This document shows, one piece after another, positions 1 through 11,494 of a stretch of 64,000 nucleotides of DNA (position 1 is its first letter; each line of letters opens with the position of its first letter). The notes below the pieces were generated by a model. The model was not told the DNA's origin and made no database searches. It saw only the letters and a list, made by a program, of their open reading frames with translations. The position numbers and the translations under genes are program-made. The DNA is from Clitoria ternatea (Eukaryota > Streptophyta > Magnoliopsida > Fabales > Fabaceae), in NCBI GenBank assembly GCA_037962975.1, contig CM075673.1, positions 119,741,001-119,805,000 on the forward strand, in the 5' to 3' direction.

Positions 1-1219
1 GAGAGAGAATTTCCTTTTTATATAAAGCTCAGGGGCAAGACAGCCTTTTCCCCTATTTCATTTGCATTCTCATTAAAAGTTTTTAATCAATTTCATCTCA
101 TTGGATTCCTTTATAAATTCCGACCCACTATGCTTATTTGCTTTCTCTATGTTTAATTATTTGTAACTGCCTATTACTTCGTAAGAGCATCGATCCGAGC
201 TGGATACCGACCAACCGGTGTCCAGGCGTAGTGTCCACACCTCGGTAATTCGAGCTATCTCTTGAGAGGTCGGATACTTTATCCGTCCTCACCTCTTTGT
301 TATGCATATCCGTTTGCCTCAACCATCCAAGAGGTTGATCTGGATTATAGTTCCGAGCTAGGCATTCTCCTCACACCGGTTAATCCAAGACCACCCCAGG
401 CACACCGGATGAGCGTCAGTCACAAGACAGCACGTCTTTGGCCGTTCTTCTCTGCACAACCGATCTTCAACACCGTTTGATCCTCACGATTGAGACCGGC
501 CCGACACCGGATTCCTTGACCCCGGTTCAGGCAGATCAAATATTAAATAAATCTCTAAAACATTTGTTAATATTTTCCACTCTCCATAATTTTTATTAAA
601 ATACCAGGAATGTTACAGCTGGAATGGTGTGGGATTTAGGAGGAGTTGCTCGGTGTGGATTTAAGAGGAGCTGGATGGTGGAGGATTTGAGAAGCTGGAC
701 GGTGTTAATGAGGATATAGGAGGAGCTGGGTGGTGTAAAGGACTTAGGACAGTGTTTCTCAAAAAGAAAAGCTTCAAAGTTCTCTCCAACGAAGGCTTCA
801 GGATCCCCCCAAAATCCAACCCCTTGTGCATCTTCAGATGGGGTACTTATAGGGGTTGCCGAGTGCTTGGACAGCACAGGCTTCCACTCAGAGTGGAGGC
901 AGCCTAGCCACTAATAGGTAGTGGGGGGACAGCAGCTGGTGGGGAATTTTTAATCTCTCCACTTCCGTCCCCTGTCTGCCACTTCCAGGATTCATGGATC
1001 TACTTGGGTGGTGGAATCCAAGTCAACATGGGCGAACAGTGGAAATATGGAGCCGGTGTTCTCTTATGACTCGGATTAGTGCCTCAGCCAGCATCCATCC
1101 TCAGTGGGGATCAATCCGAGCGGATCAGGTACATTTTATACACAAAAGACCGAGTGAAAGCTTTGCTCGGAACTTGTTTCTGTTTGAAGCAATTCGAGCT
1201 GGACGAGCAAAGCAACTCT
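1..1219. other. LTR-retroelement-like non-coding stretch
   Basis: No open reading frame here looks like a known protein. The first 550 bases hold a T/C-rich start, a TATA-like TATATAAAG near 19, and words such as CCGGTGTC and ACCGGTT that recur like LTR sequence. Around 1,000-1,070 a stretch reading GGTGGTGGAATCCAAG and then AACAGTGG resembles the leader of Ty3-gypsy elements just after the primer-binding site. This is family resemblance only; no paired LTR is visible. The segment grades directly into the minisatellite that follows, so both may belong to one element truncated by the window edge. Confidence 0.35.
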
Positions 1220-1600
1220 GATTGAAACATTCAATCGGAACCGATCAAAACATTCATTCGGAACTGATTGAAGAGTGACTCGGAACCGATTGAAACATTC
1301 ATTCGGAACCGATTGAAAAGTGATTCACTCGGAACTGATTGAAGAGTGATTCGGAACCGATTGAAACATTCATTCGGAACTGATTGAAAAGTGATTCACT
1401 CGGAACTGATTGAAGAGTGATTCAGAACCGATTGAAAAGTGATTCACTCAGAACTGATTGCAGAGTGACTTGGAACCGATTGAAAAGTGATTCACTCAGA
1501 ACTAATTGAAGAGTGATTCGGAACCGATTGAAAAGTGATTCACTCGGAACTAATTGAAGAGTGACTTAGAACCGATTGAAACATTCATTCGGAACTGAGT
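1220..1600. repeat. Minisatellite of alternating 22-26 bp units (CGGAACCGATTGAA type)
   Basis: Two related units alternate. One reads like TTCGGAACCGATTGAAAAGTG and the other like CACTCGGAACTGATTGAAGAG, and together they form a higher-order period of roughly 45-50 bases. Variants replace AAAGTG by ACATTCA. The array is slightly degenerate, and point changes such as TCAGAAC and CTTGGAAC mark individual copies. It sits next to a longer field of CACTCGG words, which suggests that both descend from one amplified core. Confidence 0.85.
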
Positions 1601-2745
1601 GACTCACTCGGCACAGGTTCAAGCCCTCCTTCTTTCACATGTGACCCACTCAGGATCGGGAAGTTTTCATTCAAATGATTCAATCGGCACCCTCAAAATG
1701 TTTCACTCGGCTATGTCTCTAGAATTGAACCACTCGGATATATTGCTTGGGAGTAATTCAGTCGACCCTTCCTTCACTCCTTGAGATGACCCACTCGGAC
1801 ACATTCATTTAGACCCATTCATTCGTCAATCAGCCCATTCGGTTGTATTTACTCGAGAGTTGGCTTTGCCTTTCACTCAGAAATTTGGAACTTGAGAGAG
1901 TCTGGAATCTGGCCGATAGAAGCTCTTCCCAGGTCCGAGCTTTGCTTTACTCGGAAATGCAACTCTCTGTCCCCAACTCACTCGGAAGTGCCCCTCACAT
2001 GTAACTCACTCGAAAGTGCCTTCCTTGGAGACATCTCACTCGGGCTTACTTTGAAACTTGAGAGAGTCTGCCCGGATATTCATTCACAGCCTTTCTACGC
2101 TTGGAATCAGTCCATCCGGGAATATCTCACTCGGAGACAACCTACTCGGATATATCTGTCTGAAGTATTCATTCGTAGTTGAGCCTCGTTTAGAATCAAT
2201 TCACTCGGAGGTGATTCGCTCAGAAATATCTCTACCCAGAAAAAGCACTCATTCAAAGTCAGAATCTCCACTCGAAGGTACTTCAGTCGGGAACTCAACA
2301 CTCGGATGTATCTTCGCTTGAAAGGTACTTCCCTCGGACTCAACCCATTCGAAAATGCCCCACTCGGAGACATCTCACTTGGAAATTATCATTCGGACAT
2401 ATGGAACTTGAGTCTCTGTCCGAAAAGATACTCACTCAGTCAGAGCCTTTTCTTCGTTCAGAGTAATTCTTTTTGAAGCCCACTCAGAAATGATCATTCG
2501 GACATATGGAAGTCTTTGCTTCGTTCGGAAGTAACTCTCTCAGAAGCAATCCACTCGGGAATGACTCAATCGGAGACATTCCACTCGGAAATTGCACTCG
2601 GAAATGGCTAACTCGGATATCTCACTCGGTAACAGCCATTTTCACTCGGAAATAGCCATTTTTTACTCGGAAATTATCATTCTGAGTCATTCTACTCGGA
2701 AGACCATTCGGAGACAAAGCCCAGTCCTCTCAGAATTCTTTCCAC
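1601..2745. repeat. Degenerate CACTCGG-rich repeat field
   Basis: The heptamer CACTCGG, or one-base variants such as CATTCGG and CACTCAG, recurs every 15-60 bases through the whole stretch, often as CACTCGGAAAT. There are at least a dozen exact copies. Overlapping plus-strand reading frames (1,892-2,182 and 2,058-2,321) are open only because the repeat is open in several frames, and I do not regard them as genes. The field stops abruptly at about 2,745, where copia coding sequence begins, so the junction is likely a breakpoint. Confidence 0.75.
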
Positions 2746-4160
2746 TTGGGTCCGACCAAAAGAGATGTTCACAGTAACTATTGTAAAAATCATGGTCACT
2801 TTATAAATGAATGCAGGAAAATAAAGCAAAAGAATGAAAGATTCACTAACAATCTAGGACCCAAAAGAATATGGGTATCGAAATCATTAATTATTCTTTC
2901 TGTAGATATGTTTGAAATCAAGAATAAAAACTCTGCAATGGTATCAGGACAATGACAGGAAAAAGGTCTATGTTCCTAGACCTGAAGAAATTTAAAGGAG
3001 GATCTGTCATATTTGGAGGGAACCCGACTGGAAGAATCATTGGGTCTAGTAAAGTGTAAATTTTCCTCACCTGTCATTGAAAATGTATTCCTTGTTGAAT
3101 GTTTGAAACATAACCTACTGAGCATCAGTCAATTTTGTGACAGTGGGTACCAAGTTTCATTTGACAAGAGTAAGTGTACGATCATCAATCATGATGGAAC
3201 CATATTTTTTAATGCAAACAGACACAATAACCTCTATAAGGTAGACTTGAAGGAACTAAATGATCAAAATGTAAAATGTCTATTTTTAAATTCTGAAGAA
3301 AGATGGATCTGGCACAAAAAGCTTGGACATATAAGTCTCAAACTTATTTCAAAACTTCACAGAAAGGATCTTGTCAAAGGATTACCAAAAATTTCCTTTA
3401 GCAGCTCCCTACCATGTGAAGTATGCCAAAGTGAGAAACAACACAAAACCTCTTTTAAAAACAAAGATGTTGTTTGTACATCCAGACCTTTAGAATTATT
3501 ACATTTGGATCTATTTGGTCATTCTCAAGTACAAAGTCTGGCAGGAAATAAATATAGATTTGTTATTATTAACGACTACACTAGATTAACATGGGTATAG
3601 TTCCTAGCCCACAAGGATGAGTCCATATTTAAAATCTTTTGCAAGAAAGTTCAGAATGGGAAAAGATACTGTATTGGTAAAATAAGAAGTGTCATGGCAG
3701 AGAATTTGAAAATGAAATCTTTGAAAAATTCTACGAGTCTGGAATAACTCACAGTTTTTCCTCACCAAGAACTCCACAGAAAAATGGAGTTGTGGAAAGG
3801 AAAAACAGATCTCTGCAGGAAATAGGCAGAACCATGCTTTGTGAAAATGATCTTCCAAAATATTTCTAGGCAAAAGCTATGAGCACTTCTTGTTATATTC
3901 AAAACAGAGTTTTTATTAGACCAATACTAAATAAGAGTCCCTATGAATTGTGGAAAGGTAGAAAACCCACATCTCATTTTCATCCTTTTGGGTGCACCTG
4001 TTACATTCTGATTACCAAGGACTATCTTGGAAAATTTGATTCAAAGTGTGACAAAGGTATATTCATGGGATATTCTACCATATCAAAATCCTACAGAGTA
4101 TTTAATACTCGAACACAAACCATAGAAGAATATATGCATGTAAGATTTGATGACCTTTAA
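2746..4160 (+). pseudogene. copia gag end, protease remnant and integrase (broken)
   Basis: A zinc-knuckle-like segment (about 2,783-2,820) keeps the later Cys-His-Cys but appears to have Ser at the first Cys. The protease region (2,940-3,010) is frameshifted. From 3,013 to 3,597 the frame is open. It carries the GAG pre-integrase segment, the integrase zinc-binding pairs (WHKKLGH near 3,310 and CEVC near 3,415), and the first catalytic Asp in HLDLFGH near 3,503. A TAG ends this frame at 3,598. A one-base loss near 3,693 falls on the codon of the second catalytic Asp. The region with the catalytic Glu (NGVVERKN, about 3,785) survives in another frame, and a TAG follows at about 3,868. The frame reopens at 3,879-4,160. 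Confidence 0.8.
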
Positions 4161-4486
4161 AAGACTAACATGAGACTGGCAGATCTAGACTTTGATGATG
4201 TAGGGATTCAGAAAGAGGAAGAGCAATCAATAGACCAACCTACTTAAAATGGTCAACCGAAATCAGCAAATCCGGAAAAGTCTGAACAAGATCCACTCCC
4301 TAAACCTGAAAAGCCAAAAGATTGGAAATTCAAGGTTCATCATCCTTCAAAACTTATCATTGGAGATCAAGCTGCTGGAGTAAGACAAGATCCAGCCTTC
4401 ACAATCAGTCAACAATCACTTTTGTCTCAGAAGTAAAACCGAAAAATGTTCTAGAAGCACTAAAGGATACATATTGAATTCTTACC

Positions 4487-5060
4487 ATGCAAGAAAAACT
4501 CATCCAATTTGAAAGAAGTAAAGTGTGGACACTTGTTCCAAAACCTAAAGATAAAAGTATCATTGGTACTAAGTGGTTCAGAAACAAGTTGGATAAAGAT
4601 GGAAAGGTAATTCAAAACAAAGCAAGATTTGTAGCTCAGGGATATAATCAACAAGAAGGTATAAATTTCACTGAAACCTTTGCTCCTATAGCCAGACTTG
4701 AGGCTATCAGGATACTTCTTACATTTGTAGCTTTTAAAGGTATTACATTATATCAGATAGATGTAAAGAGTGCATTTCTGAATGGTTTTATTGAAGAAGT
4801 TTATGGAAAACAACCTCTTGGTTTTAAAGATGTGTTTTTTCCCAACCATGTTTTTAAATTAAGTAAAGCACTGTATGGTCTGAAACAAGCTCCCAGAGCA
4901 TGGTACGACCGACTTAGTTCATTTCTTATTTCAAAAGGTTTTACAAGAGGCCAAGTTGACACAACCCTCTTTAAAAAAAGTTCTAAGAAACACTTTATTA
5001 TTGTATAGATTTATGTGGATGATATTGTTTTTGGTGCTATTGATGATAGTCTGTGTAAAG
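4487..5060 (+). pseudogene. copia reverse transcriptase (broken)
   Basis: The open frame from 4,487 to 5,005 shows the standard copia sequence of motifs: KWFRNKLDKDG, ARFVAQGYNQ, FAPIARLEAIR, QIDVKSAFLNG and LYGLKQAPRAWYD. The catalytic YVDD sits at about 5,011-5,025, but an in-frame TAG comes directly before it at 5,006-5,008. Another stop follows near 5,072. The upstream linker (4,160-4,486) between integrase and reverse transcriptase is peppered with stops. The remnant clearly encodes copia-type RT and cannot make an intact enzyme. Confidence 0.88.
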
Positions 5061-5073
5061 ATTTTCAAAAATA

Positions 5074-5950
5074 ATGCAAGCAAAATTTGAAATGAGTATG
5101 ATGGGTGAACTTAAATTCTTCTTAGGCTTGAAAATTCAACAAACTAGTGATGGAATTTTTATTCATCAACAAAAGTACACAAAGAAACTACTCAAAAGGT
5201 TTAAAATGGATGATGTCAAGGTCATGAGTACTCCTATGCATCCCAACTGTATCATAAATAAAGATGAGTCTGGTACATTAGTGGATCAGACCTTATATCG
5301 AGGAATGATTGGTTCACTCTTGTATCTTACATCCAACAAACCTGAAATAATGTTTAGTGTTTATGTATGTGCAAGATATCAATCATATCCCAAGGAATCA
5401 CATTTTTCTGTAGTAAAGAGAATTCTGAGATATCTTGTTGGAACCACTAACCTTGGGTTATTCTACAAACGAATAAACTCTTTATCTCTTTCTGGATTCT
5501 ATAATGCAGACTTTGCTGGAGATAGAGTTGATAGAAAAAGTACTAGTGGTGAATGTCACTTCTTGGGAAGCAACTTAATTACATGGAGTAGTAAAAAGCA
5601 AAACTCCATTGCACTCTCAACTGTTGAAGCAGAATATATGTCTGCAGTTGGGTGTTGTTCTCAACTTCTTTAGATCAAATATCAACTTGAAGATTACTCA
5701 ATCAAAGAAGGAGAAATCTCAGTATTTTATGATAATACAAGTGCAATAAATCTCTCCAAGAATCCTATTCAGCACTCCAAAGCAAAGCACATTAAAGTAA
5801 AATATCATTTCATTTGTGACTATGTACAAAAAGGAACCTTGGATCTAAAATTTATGGATACAGATCATCAATAGGTAGACATCTTCACTAAGCCTCTGGC
5901 AGAGGCCAGGTTTAATTTTATTAAGCATAATTTAAATTTTAAAATTATTG
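5074..5950 (+). pseudogene. copia RT end plus RNase H (broken)
   Basis: The open frame at 5,074-5,670 begins with the end of the RT domain (MMGELKFFLGLKIQQ). It continues through a MIGSLLYLT motif into RNase H, with ADFAGDRVDRKSTSG and ALSTVEAEYMSA. A TAG stops it at 5,671-5,673. The same frame then reads on through the DNTSAINLSKNPIQHS and KAKHI motifs and another stop at about 5,872, then DIFTKPLAEARF. The loss of function is therefore by nonsense changes rather than gross deletion. The pol homology ends at about 5,950. Confidence 0.85.
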
Positions 5951-6366
5951 TCTAAATAGTCTGCTTCATGTATTAGTCTAATATAACTTGCATTGTTTGA
6001 CTTCGCACTACTGAGAGACTTACTTTATTAAATCATTTTCAGATTTTCCTTTTTAAAACGTGACAACATTTATGACATTTTAGTATAACCACTTACTGAA
6101 TGTGTTTTCTCTCTCTATTTTTGTGGCAAAAATTTTATTTATTTATGTCTCTTCACTTTCACTCTTTCCTACCATTTTCCTCACACCTTTCTCTTCCCTC
6201 TTTGACTTCTCTTTCAAAAAACTTCTTCAACTTTTTGAAAACCCTTTTCTCATCACCCCTAAGAAATGACATACAAGGTATCTGACATTGTTGAGTCCTT
6301 ATATTAAACCTTAAGCAGCACAAATTAGAAGGGCATGATATCTCTGAGGAGCTAAATGGCATTGGA

Positions 6367-6957
6367 TTGACGAAGTTTTGTCTCATCCAAACCCCATACT
6401 CTCCATTAATGGTTCTCGGTTTCTGGAATATGGTCTTGGTGGGCAAGTCCAAGTTTCTTGCTCTTGCCACTCTTCAGGGCAAGTCCATTGAAACTTCTAC
6501 GGACCTCATTGCTACTACTACTGGTTGTCCGAACGCAGGGGAAGTGTACGATGAACTCTTTGAGTTCAATGTTGTGTCTTCGCTGGAAATCAACGAAATG
6601 TTGCATGGTACTCAGCATCCAGCTAAGTTCACTTTTGGGTCTCTTCTCCCAAAAGCAAAAATGCTGCACCTTATGATGAAGCAAGTCTTTTGCCCTAGAA
6701 AAAGTGCAAAAGATACTGTTAGCAAGCTCGACCATTTTTGCATGTACCACATGCTCACCAAAGAGAAGGTGAGCTTGCCCAATATCTTCATGACGTATCT
6801 AATTTCCTTCATAGGAAAGAACCAGAATAAGATTCCTTACCCTGTCATTCTTATGAAAGTCTTTACACTTAAGAATGTACAACCTACTATTGGTGTATGC
6901 ACTATGAGCTTTTATGCTTTTTCATTTGTATTATTTTTCTGCTTATCAATAAAATAA
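6367..6957 (+). pseudogene. env-like / plant-retroelement extra ORF, first part
   Basis: This reading frame lies downstream of copia pol. The region around 6,600-6,870 (TFGSLLPKAKMLH, LDHFCMYHMLTKEK, LPYPVI-like IPYPVILMKVF) resembles the conserved block of the third ORF of SIRE1-type elements, often labelled envelope-like or 'putative plant transposon protein'. The last 20 residues look like read-through into unrelated A/T-rich sequence. Whether this ORF ever acted as an envelope is unproven in the family. It may continue at 8,270 after the inserted segment. Confidence 0.55.
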
Positions 6958-6959
6958 GT

Positions 6960-8245
6960 ATTTTAGTTTAAAATTGTTTTAAAACGTATTTATCCTTAGA
7001 GTAATAAGTCATATGAAAGTTATTTCTCAAATGTCCCTAGTCAAGTATTTACATGGGGACATGTAAATACATTGAGACTAGTGTGTGAGTGTACTGATGA
7101 CCTGATCTCACAAATCATAGATATAGATGATATCAAGTCTTCACATGGGTACACATTAAGAGTAATGATGTACTGGACAGACCCACCATAAGAACATTGC
7201 ATGGATCGTTACATGAATGTCATAAACGATCCTGAATGTGATAATGGTATATGTAGTCCTTCGACCTGAAGTCACTACGATTCCTACATGAAGAGTTTGT
7301 TATTTTAATACAATTAAACGTCTTCTGTAACAAGAGGACTATAAAGGTTGTGATTAGGAAATGAACAAATTATACAGAGGGATGTGTGAGTGATGTAGAT
7401 GGGATTTGTCTCTCTTATATGACAGGAATGATATCTATAGGCCACTTGATGGAGTAAGACTAAGGAAACGCATGGCCATGCTAGAAAGAATAAATATTAG
7501 ATATTTATTCGGATTAAGTCTACTCTGGTATCAAGTAAAATAAATTGGGCCGTACAAGGATGATGCGACCATGCCTTGGGCCCAATTAGGATATCGTGAC
7601 AAAAGGAACAAACATATAAAATAATTATCACTTATAGGTTATGTTGATATTAAATAATATTCAGACATAAAGATGCATTGCTAGATGCCGCTTTTATTTT
7701 ATATTAATAATAAAATAATTTATTATTAATATGACCGGGTATTTTACCTATAGGGTTACACACATAGAGTAAGGCCATCAGAAAATGTTTTGTTTTATTT
7801 TAGTTGGACTAAAATAAAGCTATTGGGCCTAACTCATTTAGAATGAGTAAGGAGCCCGCTCTTTAGAGAGAACAAATTAGGTCAAACCTAAGCCTATAAA
7901 TAGAGCATAAGATGCCCATAGGCCGTTCAAAAAAAAAGAGAGACACAAATTCACAAAAGTTGCAAGAGCTACACGTCATCAAACTAGCAGTTAGCAAGTG
8001 TTGCGATTCTGGTGGGAGTGCTTGTGTGGACTCCTAAAGGACAAGGCTATGACTGCTTCGGTGTTCTTCAAGAGGTAATCCTAAAAACGATTTTTTGTGT
8101 GTTTGTTTGTCTTATGCTTTGAAACACGGTGCTTTGCAAATCCTATAGGAATCCTTGTATTTCCGCTGCTCATGTACTAGGGAGTCCCTAACGCCTACCT
8201 CATTGAAGGATTTGGTTACTCCCTCCTTGATGGTAAGTAAGTTAC
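6960..8245. other. Inserted non-coding segment with LTR-like promoter
   Basis: This stretch interrupts the env-like reading region and has no sizeable open frame on either strand. It carries a TATA-like CCTATAAATAG at about 7,892-7,902, followed within 70 bases by a purine-rich run and a GTTGCGATTCT-type leader, which together resemble the promoter half of an LTR. The words GTCCCT at about 7,032 and 8,191 might be duplication remnants, but I could not establish clear termini. A solo LTR or a deleted non-autonomous element is the most likely reading; an intron of the env-like gene is an alternative for its edges. Confidence 0.4.
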
Positions 8246-8269
8246 CTATATTTTCTTCTTAATCTGATC

Positions 8270-9805
8270 CACCTCCAAGCACTTTACTGGCTCTCCCAAA
8301 GAAGAAAAAGTCTGCACCCTCCAAGAAAAGAAAGTCTACTCCATCTCGTACTCTGAATACTCACTCTGCTAAGAAGATGAGAAAATTGATTCTTGAAGAG
8401 TCTGATGCTCCCTTAGACAAATCAAACTCCCCGCGTGTAGAGGTACCCTCCTCTCCTCAGGTTGCCACATCTACACTAACTAAGGGTTCCCCAGACTCAA
8501 ATAATCATCTTCCAATTGGCAAACTGCAACAGCATTCTACCAAGAAGTCTGGCCCTAACAAAAGAATCAAGATTTCAACTTTCTCCAAGGCTCCACAGCC
8601 TTAATCACCTCTGTTTCGACCCTCTTTTGAATCTCATCTAAAGAAGCTTTCTAATGATGAATCATTGGATTTATTTGTCTTTGTTTTTACTTCCTTGAAT
8701 CTAGACATTCCCGTGTCAGATTGGGATTCTTCAGCTTAGAAATCAAAATTTATTGAGCTTCGTGATGACTATCAAAAAGTCATGGCTGACAATCACGATA
8801 CTCTACAAGAATGTGGTGGCTATCCAGCATACAACCATTATTTACGCTTCATTTATGGCTATCTCAGGAACCATCAACTCTCAGAGGTCCGCACCTGGGA
8901 ACACATTGATTGGTTCAATCAGTTCTACGCCATTGTTGCTCTATATCGCAGTAATACAAGCACTTTCAAAGCCCCGCTTAAGAGAAAAAGGTCTCATTCT
9001 CCTGAGCCATCTTCCAAAAGGTCAAGGTCTGAACCCTTACCATCACCAGACTCTACTCCCTCCTCTACTCAACCGATTCCTCTTGCCATTCTACCTCTAC
9101 CTTTACCTCACACCCTCTTCTCTTAAGTACTTGTCCCTTGTCCTCTCATCTCCATTGTTATTCATAAGTCCCGCCTTCCCCCTCTTCTTAAACACTACCC
9201 AACTTACCACAATATTTTGACTACAAACCTGTTCTTGACACCTCAGACCCTGCATATCACAGTTTTTAAAATCTAGCCATTGTGAATCACCCTCCTTTGA
9301 CCCTGACCGCCTTCACATCTGACCTTTTGCTTTAAAACGCTACCCTCCTCTTCCCATTGAAAAGCTTCTTGGGTTCCTAGACCTATTTTCAAATGATGAC
9401 CTCGGCATGTTCCATGTACTTTAAGCCAAGAAAGCCTTTGTATCCCGCGATCTTAAGCATGGCTTCATCACTCTTGATGATGTCTCCATCAAGAATTGCC
9501 CCGTTGCTACTCCATGGAAGAAGATTTTATTTGAAGTTCCTCGTCCTCCTCCACCAGCTAAGTGGATCTCCTTGGGCAGGCTCAAGAAGCCCATGCCTCC
9601 CAAGCCTAAGCCTCACTACAAAGGTCCTTTTCAACCCAAGCGACTACCTGCAACAACTCTTAAAAGTCTCTAGACTACGCCTAATCCAATTGAAGCTCAC
9701 GCTGATGCATTATGGTGCCATTATCTTTGGACTCTACAGGAAGAACCTTCCTGCTCTTATTCCTCGTCCTCTTATAATCCTATTTTTCTCTATCTCCCCT
9801 CCTTG
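8270..9805 (+). pseudogene. env-like extra ORF, second part, basic and proline-rich (broken)
   Basis: Three short frames line up on the plus strand. One at about 8,280-8,604 is very basic (PKKKKSAPSKKRKS), one at 8,782-9,126 contains two further Lys/Arg clusters (LKRKRSHS, SSKRSRSE), and the frame of 9,430-9,800 is proline-rich (PRPPPPAKW). Stops and frame changes separate them. Their position between pol and the polypurine tract, together with the basic nuclear-signal-like clusters, fits the C-terminal part of the SIRE-type third ORF. This is a relic rather than a working gene. Confidence 0.45.
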
Positions 9806-10137
9806 ATCAATTTTACTTTTCCTTATCTATTTGTGTTTCAAACTCGTTTACTATTATTTCTTCTGCTGCCTTCCCTCTTTTCATTTTGAGTGTAACTCAC
9901 GATTTTCTTTCCGAGTCTCATTTATGTCCTTTCTTTTGTTGATTACAAAAGGGGGAGTTTATGTAGAAGTCTTTTTATGGATCAATGTAATGACTTAGAA
10001 TGATACATGTTGTATGCACTATTTTGATCAATGAAGAATCTATTTATTTTATTTTGTTCCTATCATTTTTTTATAATTCTATGACACTTTAATGATAGAC
10101 TTCACCCACGAAAAGACTTGATATTTATTATCAACAA

Positions 10138-10148
10138 ATAGGGGGAGA
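10138..10148 (+). other. Polypurine tract of the copia element
   Basis: AATAGGGGGAGA lies immediately 5' of the TGTTGAG that opens the 3' LTR. This is the expected plus-strand primer position. Two similar purine runs (AAAGGGGGAG near 9,950 and 10,330) lie nearby. Confidence 0.65.
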
Positions 10149-11270
10149 TTGTTGAGAAAAAGTCTGGTAAAAAATATAAGCTTTAAGTCCTGTTAGACCA
10201 GACCTCAGACTTTATGATTTGTTTATATCTATCATCAAGTATTTCGCTAAAGGAATAAAGTCTAAACTGTTCATAACATTTCTTTCAGGGCATAAGTAAT
10301 TTTAGGATACAAAGATTAGTTTGTAAAAACAAAGGGGGAGCATGTGTGTTCTAAGAAGTCTGGTAGAACAACAAAAGTCTTATAGAAGCATCCTGATTAA
10401 AGAACTCTTATTCAATGTTCAAAAATTCTATTTTGGTGATGCTTCGGGAAAAATGATCACATCGTATTTACGTGTCTATCATCAAAGAACAAAAAGAACA
10501 AAATCAACACAAGCAGTGGTTGTCAGTGTACCTACTCCTGTGAACTCTAATGACAAGTTAGAAATCTCATTAGGACATCTCAGAAAGAAACCTCTCGCTC
10601 AATCAACAATAAGTTCACGAATGGTTTTATGCATGGAAATGCATGAGAAACTATTCTCATGAAAATACTGAAATGTGATTCAGACCTCTCTCTCAAGCTT
10701 GAATTCAACTTCAAGGTCTGATCTTAAGAAGCTTAAGACAAAATACCTTCAAAGGATTTCCAATGTCTATATCTACTTTCAAGAAGCAATAACGGATATA
10801 TCTTTCAAGTCACTATAAATATCAAGGAAGTTTGAACATCAAGCATATACAAGAAATATCTCAGAAGAAAGCTCTTCAAGCTATCATTCAATCTCATTCT
10901 AGTTCATTTTCTTGTAAAAGACAAAGACCCTCATTACTTTCTAGCTCTTCTTCTAGAAGACTCAAGGTCTTATGTCAAAAACACTTAGTGTTCGATCTTA
11001 AAATTGTCTATTATTTGTTCACTAAGTTCTGAAAACATTTCTTATTCTTGTTGTTTGTATAAGTTTGGTGAGTTACCAGAATAAGTCTGTATTGGGAAAC
11101 ACTTTAGCCTGAAGAGGCTTTCAAAAGAATAGTTGGGTTAAGACAAGAGTGGCTTGTTGAAAGAATACTTGGTGTAACACCCCGGCCGCTTTTCAGGAAT
11201 GAACGACTCGCCCCACAGACCAACACGAGACCTTTCCAATGTGCTTTTGTCCTCACTCACACATTTCTTG

Positions 11271-11345
11271 AGAACTTCCCAGGAGGTCACCCATCCTAGA
11301 ATTACTCCAAGTTAAGCACGCTTAACTTTGGAGTTCTTAAGTGAT
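11271..11345 (-). other. 5S-rRNA-like segment within the Cassandra LTR
   Basis: Read on the minus strand, the segment contains AACTCCAAAGTTAAGCGTGC followed by GGATGGGTGACCTCCTGGGA. These are the internal-promoter and 3' half of plant 5S rRNA with few changes. The 5' third of 5S rRNA is not recognisable. It is an LTR component and not a functional 5S gene; such segments may retain RNA polymerase III promoter boxes. Confidence 0.85.
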
Positions 11346-11494
11346 AGGCTACCGAAAAGGCTAATGCATTTGTTGGTATAGGTAGTACGAATTCATTTCT
11401 TTAAGCTATCCTCGACTGTATAGTCCCATACCTATACAGTCTTTGGATCCCTCTCATTCTGGTATGTATTCGGTTCATTCATGTGTCCCTCCCA

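Noticed and set aside
1892..2373. Overlapping open frames on both strands in the CACTCGG field
   Set aside because: They are open because the repeat word lacks stops in several frames; there are no domain features and codon use simply mirrors the repeat.
2746..9805. An active copia element
   Set aside because: Missing 5' LTR and gag, stops in integrase, RT and RNase H, and loss at the second integrase Asp codon show it is dead.
11271..11345. A functional 5S rRNA gene
   Set aside because: Only part of the 5S sequence is recognisable, it has several changes, and it is bounded by LTR ends and a target duplication.
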